Source: Nectonema munidae
Taxonomy: Eukaryota; Nematomorpha; Nectonematoida; Nectonematidae
DNA: 64,000 bases
Assembly (NCBI GenBank): GCA_030549495.1
Contig: JAUIRK010001041.1
Span: 806,001 to 870,000, forward strand
Reading direction: 5' to 3'
Made by a program: the position numbers and the translations under genes
Part shown: positions 1 to 10,180 of the stretch, piece by piece
How positions within the stretch are numbered: the stretch's first letter is position 1
Layout of the letters: each line of letters opens with the position of its first letter
The notes under the pieces: model-generated
What the model was told of the DNA's origin: nothing
What the model saw: the letters and a program-made list of their open reading frames with translations, nothing else
Database searches by the model: none

Positions 1-709
1 TCCAAAATGTTAAAATTCAGATTTTGACCGATTCTGGAAAATTAAAATAGATAAAATAATAATTCATACTAAATCAGGAGATAAATGATTAAGGAGTTTT
101 ATATACCGTTGGACAATGTGACTCTTTAGCGGGATAGCCCTTCGGAATTCCAGGCGATTTAGAAGAAAGCCGGTTTTTAATGAATTAATCTTACAGTTAC
201 ATAAAACGAGTTTATATAAATTTAACTCCAAATATGTTTGAGTTTGTTCTTGACTTTATTCAAGGCCATTTTTCCCAGTTTGATGATTTAAAGATCAAGC
301 GACCCTAATTATTATTAAAATATAAAATGCTCTCAATATTCGAAAAGTTTAAAATATGGTTTGAAAGTTTTTTTTTCCTAAAAAAAATATAAGTTAAATT
401 CTTCATTTATAAGCGTTTTATATAATAAAGCTGGAAAAACATATATTTTTTGAAATTCCCTTTTCAGAAGAATTGTTTGGAACGGAATTTATAGTAATTT
501 TTTTCTATTTTTTACCAATTATTATTATTAGATCCAATAATGTATATTTACAAGTTTGTAAAGGATCAAGTAACAAAAGTTTAACTGATCCTTTTTTAAA
601 ATTTTATATCCTTCTCTTTCTATGCTTAATGCACAGTGTCTTAGCTCTAAAATGAACAGAGGAAAGAGACAAAATTGATTTCTAACGAATAAAGATGGGT
701 TGTGCATAC
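1..709. other. Downstream intron of the ADAMTS-like gene
   Basis: AT-rich sequence with no exon I can support. A short open minus-strand stretch at about 110-175 has slightly higher GC but lacks an acceptor in the phase required by the exon ending at 710, so it was not called. Confidence 0.35.
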
Positions 710-3700
710 TTCTGGTTTGACAAGGTTCGGTTTCGTGCTCCGCTCCTTCGTTTTCGCCGGTGATGTAGTGTAGGCCCTCGTTGCGTTCGTTGTACAACTG
801 TCGTTTCTTCCTTCGTGATAAGTCCTCATAGTTGATTGGCTTGATGTGATAGTCGAAGCCGTTAATGTGAATCAATCCGGTCTAAAAGAAAGCAATCTAA
901 AGTTTAGAATTTATAGGATGATCAAGCAAAATTAGTGAACAAGGAAAAGAAATGATTTGAAACATCCTTCTAAGTCTGCAATTAAAAAAATAAAGAGGGA
1001 TAGAGTTGACAATTTATTTTACACAACGTTTTAAATAAAGGAATTTTTGCCTACATCGCCTAACTCTTTCTTTACTTTTAACTTTCTTCTAGCGTTTGTT
1101 TGATAAAGTCGATTTTTAGCGAAAATTTAAAAAGGTAGTTAACTAATTAATTTATTGGTATACGGGGTAATTGTTCTAGGGCTCATTATCCATAGATCTA
1201 ATTATCCATGAGAGGGGGGGGGGGGAGGGTTTAAAGTGTCTATAGAGATATGGACGGAATTGCTGGATCTATATCAACTTAAAAGGCAAGACTTTCATTC
1301 TCTAATCAATTTACTCATACTGGGCATTTTTTCGGGTTTTAACCAAGTGTGAATAATGTACATAGGCCTGCTTGATGGCGAAATGAAATACTTACGATGC
1401 CATTGCAGAGAGAAGCTACGACAAAGCTGTCATTGTAGTCTTTTACTTTTCCGGTGTAGAAGCAGTGCCTGAATTCGGAGTCATTTTTAAGGTGACCGTT
1501 TTCATCTATTTCGTAGTAGTTGGTGGAGTGAATGTCGGTGTTGCTTGTCAACTGCACCACTATTTCTCTTTCGACTGGATCGATGTGCGAAATTTTGTAT
1601 TCCATGCTGATCTCGTCTTCATCGTCTCTACTCTTTCGAACAAGTGATTCTTTGCGAACGGTAACAATTTTTCCTAAAGTTAAAATCGTTCTACTCTAAT
1701 CTTATATGTTTAGATTAGCTATGTCCATGAAATTTCTATATTTTTCTTCACTTGCTCTTTTGGATTAATAAAAAATTCTTTTACCCCCTTACTTTCATAT
1801 AAAAATATTTCAAAGCTGCAAATAAGATGATGATCATAATTGGATATAGCATTTTTTTATTAGTTCTACTGAATAATAGTGATATAGACTTTTATCACCT
1901 CACTTAAACAAAACAAAATTTCAGTTTGGGATAAAATTTGTTAAAAAGGACAATAAATATGAAGATTGGAATGAATAATATTGGAAGCTTTTCTGATTCA
2001 GAGATTTGACAAGTTGGTTTATGCGAGGGAGAGTTTATGATAATGCTACCCTCATATCGCGTTCTCCTTTCAATCTGTTCCTAGACTTTGTCTATGTAAC
2101 CAATAAACTTTCAAATTCATTCTTAAAAATGCCCTCAATCATTGGTAATTTTATCTTAATATTTTTGTCTTCCAAAGAGATAACAAAAATTCTATCATTT
2201 TTATATTTGAATTAAAATTATGTCGAAGCAAAGCGCAAAATGAAGATAACATTTTAAGTTTTGAAATACGTTTGAGTTTCATTCTTATTTGTCAGTCAAA
2301 TGTTGAAGTTGATTCTATTTGGGGGCAATACATTATACACATGATGACATTCCAATAACTTTTTCCTGATCCGTCTGCTTTAGTGATCAGGAATTAGCTA
2401 GTGTACTAGGTGATGATGACTTTAAAAAACTCAAAGCTTGGGAAACCGATTTTACCATAATATCTTATATATCGATTAAAACCCATATAAAAAGATTCTC
2501 TCTTATAACAAAGAAATTTTATCCGTCCCTTCAAAACGATGGCCAATTTTGTTAAAATTCCGTTTATAACGAAATTCCGTTTATAATGAAGAAATTTTTG
2601 GAACAATATTTTATTTAACTGAAAAATATTATTATGAGTCAAATTATGAAAAAGCCATTTTAATTAAAGCGAATCTACTTGATGCAATTTTTTGTTAAAA
2701 CTAGTTTGACTTTATGTAAGTGAAGAATTTAATAGAAATTGTTTTGGAATTTGTTTCAAATAGTGATGCTCATGATGATGTTGTTGTTGATAATGATCAG
2801 AGAAATCAAGGAAGCAAGTCTAGTAATGAAGAGAGCAATTCATAATAGTGGGAACTTTTAAATCAATAAAATGGCTGTTGATAACCTTGTAAATATCTCA
2901 TGTTAAGAAGAATGATTTTGATCGTTTTCAAGACGATAATATATTTTAACAAGGGTGAAAATGACTTCGAAAAATGAAACGAGCAGAAAAATAAAGCACC
3001 AAATTTGAAGTATAAGAAGGGCAGAGCTCATAAAATAAAGCAAAAGTATATATTTTCTTTTACAAAATTTTTCGTAAATAAAAATGTGTATATTGTATAA
3101 TGTTTTGGCGGGAATAAGAAAACAAAATATTAGTACGGAAAAGAGAAGCAAAATTAAATTGCTGCTGTTTTTACAAAAAAAAGTTATAATGAACTTAATT
3201 TATTGAAGAAAATCTTTTTATTTTTTTTATTTGTTTCGTATATAGCAAATTTCGATTATTTCTAATTAAACAAAGATATACGCAGAAATTCGTTATTTAT
3301 CCGGTTTTCACTGTATAAGAACCTAAGAAAATCAATGATTGAATTTGAGTTAAAATAATATAGTTAGTAGGGTTTGCATAAGTATTGAAAATTAAGAACC
3401 GGTACTGATACCGAAAAAAACATACAAAAACGGGAAATTCCGTTTCCAAACGGTTCCTTAAGGAGATATATAGATAGCAAATAGATGCAATGAAATTTAC
3501 GTTTTTGATTTATTATAAACAGATGTACACTTTTTCTCTCTATATCATCATCATCATTAAAATGGTTCTAAGAGAAAAGTGTGCAAACGATAAAAGTGTG
3601 CAGCAGAGAAAAAAAAGGAAAATAAACTCTTTTGTCGTTTGCACGCTTTTCTTCGTTTACCATTAAAATGAGATGACAATGAAAAAAAGATTTTATATGA

Positions 3701-6700
3701 ATGAAGTGCAGTAAAGTTTTATGCAAAGAATTACATAGTGAAATAAATCAATTACTACTAAGTTATTCTCAGAACCCGGAATACTTTTCGGTTCCGAGAT
3801 GTTTCCCAAATTTTTAGAACCGGGAGCAAACCCTAATAGCTAGTTAGTGAATGATATCAATCATGTTAAAATATTAAATTAAAATACAAACTAAATTACA
3901 CTTAATTAAGTAAAAATTTAAGTTCCGATAGAATTGCATAAAAACAAAATAGAACTAAAATAGTTTGGCGTTTTGAAAAATTTTCTACCCTAGAAGAACG
4001 GGGAGAATCGGGGAACACGACAATTTTATATTTTCTTTCATTTAAGAAACATTGCAGCATAGATATATAAAATCAAAGAACAAAAGGAATTTATTGAAAA
4101 AACTTTTGAAACAAATCGTTATCGTTATCCGTGAAAAATAATCAAATTTTCTATCTTTTCTGGATTTAAATTATTTCTTTTATTTGTAGCAAAATTAGGT
4201 CCTAAGCTAAAAATTCGTTTAGATTTTGAAGTGCTATTCAGAATAGCTAAAAATTTCTAACTAAAAATATAAATTAGGGCATTTTCTTTTCTTTGTTGTC
4301 ACCAGGTAGGAATATTATCGCATTTTTAATTTTCTATTTCTTCAACCAATCTAGAAATTTTTTTTTCTTCATATTCTTGTTGTAGCTTGCCTATTGGAGA
4401 ACGTTCAACCAAAACACTCACGTTATAAAGATTGATCTATCACTACAGTGATATTTATGATTCTATTATTTTATGGTAGCAAGCAAAATCACTAAAATAT
4501 AATATAAAATAAATCAATAAAATGAGCACTTCCCATTTAAATACCCCAAATATTTTTTCCCACTTATATGAAAAATTAGGAAAAATTTCGAGCCGGGAAA
4601 GGGGAATTTCAGGGACCTTTGCGTTAAAATAGTTAGATCTTGGTGTAAAATGTAGATTAGATGATAATGATTGTAAAAAGTGATATCAAAAAATTCTTAC
4701 GCGGTTCTCTCATTTGTATTCCAGGTATTTCCTAAAATTGATGATTAATGACAAGGCGTATAGAAATATCAATAAGTAATAACAGATCTATTTCTATATA
4801 TGTGTATTTTTCATAAGACAGTAAAATGAATTGTTAAATTCATCTATATATAAAACAGAGAGTATACTAAGTGCGAATCAAAGATAAAGAAATAGATCAA
4901 ATCGGTGAAACGGAAAATATATAGAATTTTTTTCCGATATTTAGACTTATATACAATTGGCGATTTTTGGGGTTCCAGGCAGAAACACTAATATGCAATT
5001 AAGTTTATACTCATACTAGCTAATAAAATTTTTATTATAAGTTTGGTTTCTTATTTCTCGCTGAAGGCCCATCTTAACAAAATTAAACGATTTGAGCACC
5101 ACCTCCAATGTTCTCAAAGACGTTTCTATATTTTGCTTTATTTTGTTAGGGAGAAACGTGTTGTCAAAAAATGAATCCATTATTTCATTTTGATTTGTAA
5201 ATTTCAATTTTTTCATTCTGGAACCTGACCCCTAGTGCCCTATAGCTAGCTATGGGACAAAATTTTTGATGTAGATAAATAGACTTAATTAATTTTAGTT
5301 CGCCCTGATGATTTGATACTAATTCTATTGATTATAAGTTAAAAAAAATATAAAAATACAATTTTTCTCAAATTTTATATAATCATTTAAAAAATTATTA
5401 TTACAACAAAATTGCCCCACTTTTCGAACTCCAGTGTTAAGAGAGCACGTTTTTATTATCCAAAGTGATTTTTATGAACAGATGTTTGGAAAGGCCAACA
5501 ATTTCAAAAGAAGTAAATAAAGTTTTCAAAGAAAATGAAACTACATTTGTTAAAAACCTTTTTTCTCAAAAATCATTTTTCTGTTTAAAAAAAGCTATAT
5601 TTCTATTTGATTCGCAAGTGTAAATTTATAATTAAAAAAAAATATTTAAGTTATCTAAAAATATAAAAAGAATGATTGCACCATTTTTATTGTTTAAACT
5701 TTCTAAATAAATTCAAAAATAATTTGAAAATTTCTTTTCGGAAGAAGAAAACGTTAAAAGTGGAAGGGACAAAATATAGTATGTTTCCTCCAATCGAAAA
5801 AGTGAGGGCTATAAGGTTTTAAAGTATTTTGAGAGTATCAGGCATTAGTTATAATTAATAATGGTGGATAGGTCGAAACTAAAATAAAAATACAATAAAA
5901 CCATAAAAAATAAAGATTTCCTTCTTTCTATCACAAATACACATAGAGTTATAATAATTTCAAAATACACAAGGAATTGATGGACACTATAATAAAGGGA
6001 ACTAAAATAATAGTTCTAAAGTCTATACAAAATGGGGATCGCCAATTGGACTGGGTAAACTGGAATGCTACTTGTTATTTGTAGATGGGCCGCAATTTTA
6101 ATTAACACCAACACTGTGAAAACCAGTGTGACACACGTGTGCAATGAAATGAGGATCGTCTCCTTTTAATATATTAAATTCCATTGGAAAAAAGCAGACG
6201 ATCAGTCTTCAAAATTTTGGTCATCAAAAGGCTAATATGCATGTGTAAGTTATACATTTTCTCATTTATTAAAACCTTTTTCTCATTCGTTAAAAACTTT
6301 TTTTGATTCATTAAAAACTTTTTTTATCTATTAAAAATGAAAATATATTATTTTATTTAAAGCTTTTATATCTTTTCCGTTACATTTTTTTTCGTCTGCT
6401 CATAATATTTTACCATCTTAACCCATTTACGACCAAGCAAAGCAGACGATATCTAAAAAAAACGCAGACGATTTATATTCAAAGTCATTGAAAAAAGCAG
6501 ACGAAGATGAAATTACTTATGTTCCCAAATAGGAACATTGGTCATAAATGGGTTAACTGCTTATTTCAAGATAATATAAATAATATATGTAAAAGCAAAA
6601 GAAATGTTTTTACTTATGAATTAAAAATAATATTAGTTTAGAAAGATGTTAATGATGGCTATGATCTGAAAGAAGCTTACCAAATGCTGGAAATTAATTA

Positions 6701-8620
6701 TTCAAGTGGAAAAACAATTTTAAGTGGTTATCATAAGTTTGGAGATGTTGAAATTAAAAAGGTTTTCACTTATAGCTTCAATAGAAACAATGAAATGAGC
6801 ACTATTGTATTTAAAATTTATTTTAAAGAAAGCAAGTCTTTGAGTAAAAAATGCAATTTTGGTAAGATTTTTTAAAAATTCCACTCTTAATGATGAATTA
6901 AATATATTTATTGATGAGTTTGGTTTTAACTTTAACTTAAGGAGAAGTAAGGGAAGATCAATGAGAGGCAGTAAATGTTCTGATAAGGTTGCTACAGTTC
7001 GCGCTATTAATAAAAGTTTAATAATGGCCTTGAATTCAAATGAAGTTCTATATTACAAATTCAATTGTAATACTACATTTCGGAATGGTTTTCATTTTAG
7101 TTAAAAAGATTTGGTTCATAGATTAATAGATAGAAAACGTCATGATAAATGTCATGATTCCACTATGTACATGGAACATGCAAAAATCGAGCAGGCTGCT
7201 AAAGTTAAAAATTATTTAATTAAAAAAAAGTTTAATATAAATATTAAAGTCCTTTGCTAAATGCTACAGAGAAAGGTTTTTTCTCAAATAAAATTAAAAA
7301 TTAAATCTTTGCTTGCTCAAAATTCAGATATGGAATTTTGTGAAATGATTAAAACAGGAATTGAAGACATATCCGCCCATGCTTGGCTTTAGCTATAGCT
7401 TTTGGGTCAAACTAAAAAGTGCACTTTTTTAATAGGTTATGTATAGCAAGATGAATAATAGCCATTTTGTTGCTATTAACATACGTTGAAAAAATAGCAT
7501 TAAATGCTCGTTTTAACCCCTCACCCATAGATTTTCATAATTTTATATAAAATGAATATATATTTTGTTAATTTTTGAGTAATTAAACTTTTGGCAAATA
7601 AAAATTAAATTAATTAGCTTTATTTTGCATATTCATTATTATTTAAATTTTTTAATAAATATGAAAGAGTTTTAATCGTTGTAAAAAATAATTTCATGTT
7701 CAAGTTAAATGTTTTCGAATTTAAGTGAAATGTTTTTAAGTTTTAAAAGTGAAATTTTTTATCTTTAGGTTTAACTTGAAAATTTTATTTATAATTGTTT
7801 CAATTTAAAATATTCGTATTTTAAATTTTATTTTTCTTGGTTTTGAGAATGTGTGATTTTTTATGGAGAGAAGGATAAACATTGTATTACACATCTGCTA
7901 CAAATAAGAGGTGGATATTTGGTTAAGCTAAAAGAAATATTCAGTTTGGTGTAAAAGGAATATTATTTGTAATTTTATAAATCGGTAATAAATGTGCTTT
8001 TATAAAGAACTCGTTTGCATAAGTTGAATTTGTAGTTGTGAAATTTTTATACTAGAACTCTTAGTTATAACAGATGTATAATACAATGTTTATCCTTGTC
8101 TCCATAAAAAAATCAAATATTTTCAAAACAATTAAAATACAGTTAAAAAATAGGAATATTTCAAATTGAAATAATTATAAATAAGAATTTTTAAATTGAA
8201 ACTAATTCGTGAAATAAATTTGGAAGATAAACATTTCATTTAAATTTAATTCACTTAAATTTACAAAAATTTCACTTAAATTTAAAAATATTTAACTTGA
8301 ATTTGTAATGCTATAAAATTAATACCATTGGTTTATCGAACATTCTATACACATTTCTTCATTAAATGTTGTAAAATTATATTAGAAAAGACACATGAGG
8401 AAAATTGACTTATCATATATTCCTTCTTTTCCAACTAAAATTTAAAATGGAAGGTTTTTGGAAAATCAAGATTTTAAAAAGGCATATTTTTATGAAGAAG
8501 AATGTATTTGAGAAATATTTAAAAGTTAGTGGATTAACTTACTTCTGCATAAATTTGAAAGAGCACAAAAAGCAAGCATAGTCCAAGTTGCTTCCATATG
8601 ACTCGTTTTAAAGATTTCAT
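710..8620 (-). CDS. ADAMTS/reprolysin-like secreted metalloprotease, N-terminal part (4 exons, continues off the left edge)
   Basis: Minus-strand exons are 8543-8620, 4701-4731, 1396-1673 and 710-881. All have AG acceptors and GT donors (gtaagt, gtaag, gtaag, gtatg), and the phases fit at every join. Exon 1 begins at an ATG and encodes a 26-residue signal peptide with a hydrophobic LCLLFVLF core. Exon 2 is a 31-nt microexon. Exons 3-4 (residues about 38-186) match the reprolysin-family prodomain: a conserved Cys in HCFYTG near residue 107, the signature SFVVASLCNGI near 119-129, then TGLIHINGFDYHIKP across the exon 3/4 join. A basic run RRKKR near residue 152 could be a proprotein-convertase site. 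In this family the prodomain keeps the zinc protease latent during secretion. The catalytic domain is not in the window, so ADAMTS versus ADAM cannot be settled; the prodomain wording favours ADAMTS. Family call is strong; the microexon is supported mainly by phase and splice sites. Confidence 0.8.
2440..3326. mobile_element. Degenerate pogo/Tigger-like remnant
   Basis: Near 2490-2590 there are several TTATAACGAA-like words (ccgtttataacgaaattccg). Near 3290-3325 the minus strand reads TACAGTGAAAACCGGATA, the style of pogo/Tigger terminal repeats that begin CAGTG and carry repeated TATAACGA words. No transposase frame survives. The span is approximate and the two ends may not belong to one element. 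Confidence 0.35.
3368..3835. mobile_element. hAT-type MITE, 468 bp, with 8-bp target duplication
   Basis: The left end TAGGGTTTGC and the right end GCAAACCCTA are inverted copies, followed inward by related CCGGTTC/GAACCGG words. The flanks ATAGTTAG (3360-3367) and ATAGCTAG (3836-3843) form an 8-bp target site duplication with one mismatch, as expected for hAT transposition. The centre (about 3570-3657) contains a second inverted repeat: GTGTGCAAACGATAAAAG is matched by CTTTTGTCGTTTGCACGC. There is no coding capacity. Confidence 0.8.
6418..6556. mobile_element. TTAA-flanked MITE (piggyBac-type), copy 1
   Basis: Begins TTAACCCATTTACGACC and ends GGTCATAAATGGGTTAA, giving terminal inverted repeats of about 16 bp bounded by TTAA. 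CAGACGA occurs three times inside. Next to one terminus is a hairpin-like word ATGTTCCCaaataGGAACAT. A TTAA target and CCC-starting ends are piggyBac hallmarks. It is non-coding. Confidence 0.75.
6630..7400 (+). pseudogene. IS630/Tc1-type (DDE_3-like) transposase remnant
   Basis: The reading frame at about 6660-6800 has helix-turn-helix-like text (LKEAYQMLEINYSSGKTI). The frame at 6859-7104 carries IFIDEFGFN, where the Asp is the likely first catalytic residue, followed by LRRSKGRSMRG and a strand resembling ALNSNEVLYYKF, as in eukaryotic IS630-like transposases. Downstream, ATEKVFSQIKLKIK-like text near 7263-7300 corresponds to the region around the final acidic residue. The frames are separated by stops and frameshifts, and the second catalytic Asp region is poorly preserved. 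A dead plain DNA transposon inside the protease gene's first intron. Family is fairly sure; borders are not found. Confidence 0.65.
7699..8304. repeat. Large foldback (about 600 bp, long inverted arms)
   Basis: The arms at about 7699-7910 and 8058-8304 are imperfect inverted copies. The outer ends read CAAGTTAAATGTTTTCG and its near-complement. The inner arm TATGGAGAGAAGGATAAAC is matched by GTTTATCCTTGTCTCCATA. Tandem AATTTAAGTGAAAT-like words sit at both outer ends. The spacer is about 150 bp. A foldback or MITE of unknown superfamily; no clear target duplication seen. Confidence 0.7.
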
Positions 8621-8686
8621 CGCTAAAGAATCAAAAGTTCACGCGTATAAAGAAAAATGATATAAAGCCAATAATGGACCAAAGAG

Positions 8687-8720
8687 TCCTGAGTTACAAT
8701 CCCCTTTGCCCGTTTTTATA
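8687..8720 (-). promoter_or_regulatory. TATA box and initiator of the ADAMTS-like gene
   Basis: On the minus strand a TATAAAAACG box lies at 8711-8720. About 30 bases downstream is an initiator-like ACTCAGGA at 8687-8694, matching the arthropod TCAG-type start consensus. Transcription would start near 8690, leaving a 5' UTR of about 70 bases before the ATG at 8620. The spacing is textbook for a TATA/Inr promoter. No experiment supports the start site. Confidence 0.6.
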
Positions 8721-8735
8721 CTGGTTTTCTATCTC

Positions 8736-8910
8736 TGAAGAATTCAAAGGTTTTTACGGTTGTGTAATACTCTGTTTATCCAATTCTATTTTTGTTTGAA
8801 TTAAGCTAACTATCAATATTAAGCTTGTTTCCCGAATTATGGGGGCGTTGGTTTTAGGATTGTACCTATTTGGAAGCTGTATTCATGAATATAGATAAAT
8901 ATCAATCCTT
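8736..8910. repeat. Dispersed repeat, copy A (paired with 54917-55090)
   Basis: This stretch just upstream of the ADAMTS-like promoter shares GAAGAATTCAAAGGTTTTTAC and a series of later words (GCTGTATT, a GGGGGCGTTGG/GGGAGCGTTCG pair) with 54917-55090 in the same orientation. Divergence is clear but colinear. Nature unknown. Confidence 0.5.
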
Positions 8911-8933
8911 TAAGCTATTATATAGCATTTTTA

Positions 8934-9040
8934 ATTTAAGTTTGTCCTTTTTCAATTAAAATGTATCCTTTTTCAATTTAAGTTCGTCCTTTTTCAATTT
9001 TAGTTCATCTTTTTTCAATTTAAGTGCGTCCTTTTTCAAT
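8934..9040. repeat. 21-bp minisatellite, about five units
   Basis: The unit is about TTAAGTTCGTCCTTTTTCAA, repeated five times with point differences. Because the period is 21, the minus-strand frame reads a seven-residue repeat (LKLKKDE). That frame lacks other support and is treated as incidental. Confidence 0.75.
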
Positions 9041-9346
9041 AATAATAAGTAGATCCATTTTCTTTTATTTATTTTTTTATTTCTGTTTATCAAGTTATAA
9101 TTATTCAGCACAGATAACGTTGTGTCAGCTCTGAGTGAGATGAAAAGACAGGGTAGATCCCTGATACAGCATACAAAGAGGGGCATAATAGCGAAAAAAT
9201 GGTTTGCAAAGGTCACAAATAATTCTGAACTTAACTCAAGTTGAGAGCACAGGAAGAAGCTTCAAAATAGGCGGCATAATTTATGTGACGACAAATTTCT
9301 GATTGGTCATACAAACGAGTTAAATTTTACATTGTATGAAATGCAA

Positions 9347-9454
9347 TTACAATAAAAAACTGCATATATCACGAAGTTCTCTGATAAAATCTTCATTGCG
9401 GGAAGCTAATATCTCGATCTGGTTTCTCTTAAATTCAGCTATACACCTTAGCGC
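9347..9454 (-). CDS. Terminal coding exon of an unrecognised gene
   Basis: A polypyrimidine-rich acceptor (attttattttacag) is followed by 35 in-phase codons and a TAA stop. The peptide is amphipathic and charged (AEFKRNQIEIL, then ASRNEDFIRELRDI), ends CSFLL, and looks helical. Codon use and GC are well above the surrounding AT-rich DNA, which argues for selection. The exon starts in phase 0, so earlier exons must lie to the right on the minus strand; none was confidently found between 9.5 and 14.7 kb. The gene would end about 630 bp upstream of the ADAMTS-like promoter in the same orientation. I do not recognise the protein. Confidence 0.5.
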   Translation of the reverse strand, partial: ALRCIAEFKRNQIEILASRNEDFIRELRDICSFLL

Positions 9455-9764
9455 CTGTAAAATAAAATCCATTGTTGGAGAAAAAAATGTTTTTTAATTT
9501 TTTTTATGCCAAATAAATTGGTTAATATATACCTGTTTATTTTATATATTAAAAAATTAACTTTTTAAAAAAAATTATAAAATAAAAATTTAATTTCATA
9601 AGTTATATAAATTATAGAGAAATTATATAAAAATGGTAAACACTATAATCCATCATTTACTAAGATGAATTTATAAATTCACTAATATAGTGAATCTATA
9701 TTATTCGAAAATCTCGTCGTCTACAATTTCGAAAAAAAATATTTTCTTCCAGGTTTAAAGAAAA

Positions 9765-9960
9765 TATGATAACACCACTTCGTTTAAGCTCTCGAACCCC
9801 AAACAAGTTATCGATTACAAAATGTCTGCGTTTTACAACCCCAATTTGAACATCTTCTCAACTGAATCTTTGTCTATCAAACGTTTCAAAAGTACCATTG
9901 CTTTATATTTAACGTGCTTTGAGTTTATCCTAAATATTCAATGTTCAATAAATTTCACAT
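9765..9960 (+). pseudogene. Possible LINE reverse-transcriptase C-terminal relic
   Basis: Fragments in different plus frames (LRLSSRTPNKLSITKCLRF, then ESLSIKRFKSTIALYL) resemble the common C-terminal pattern of CR1/Jockey-type LINE proteins (RTN...F...WN.LP...SI..FK..L). Frames change and a stop intervenes. The similarity is weak, and this could be unrelated DNA. Confidence 0.25.
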
Positions 9961-10030
9961 TATAAAGAATCAATAAACTAAATGGTTAAGCAACAAGTAG
10001 AAAGTATGTTTGCAACTTATTTTTATCTTG

Positions 10031-10180
10031 GGGCGTGAGTAGGGTTGGTTAGATGCTGGATTTAAGAACTCAAGGTCTTTGGTTCGATCCTGCATCAAGC
10101 CTACTTTCCTCATAGTTCTATACAAGCGGCGCAATTGTGCCTTCTCGATGAAAACACCCTATTGTACCTTTACCTTTACC
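10031..10180 (+). mobile_element. tRNA-derived SINE, full-length copy with 11-bp target duplication
   Basis: The head has pol III promoter-like boxes: GTGAGTAGGGTTGGTTAG (A box/D arm) and GGTTCGATCC (B box). A shared body follows (CCTACTTTCCTCATAGTTC, then CGATGAAAACACC). The 3' end is a short ACCTTT repeat. The flanks TTTTTATCTTG at 10020-10030 and 10181-10191 are identical, a clean target-primed-integration duplication that fixes both ends. Other copies in this window are at 11574, 12017, 39615 and 63121. Confidence 0.85.

Larger units (their letters stand above)
1674..4700 (-). other. Intron 2 of the ADAMTS-like gene and its contents
   Basis: This AT-rich intron holds pogo-like remnants (2440-3326) and a 468-bp hAT MITE (3368-3835), listed separately. 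A TGATGATGATG-like low-complexity stretch lies near 2770. I see no further exon in 3844-4700. Confidence 0.5.
4732..8542 (-). other. Intron 1 of the ADAMTS-like gene and its contents
   Basis: Holds a TTAA MITE, an IS630-type transposase relic and a large foldback (listed separately). The remaining AT-rich sequence shows no exon. A CAGACGA-bearing stretch at about 6140-6215 resembles the interior of the TTAA MITE family. Confidence 0.5.

Noticed and set aside
110-180. Possible further exon of the protease gene
   Set aside because: Open in one frame with a possible donor, but no acceptor in the required phase and no prodomain resemblance.
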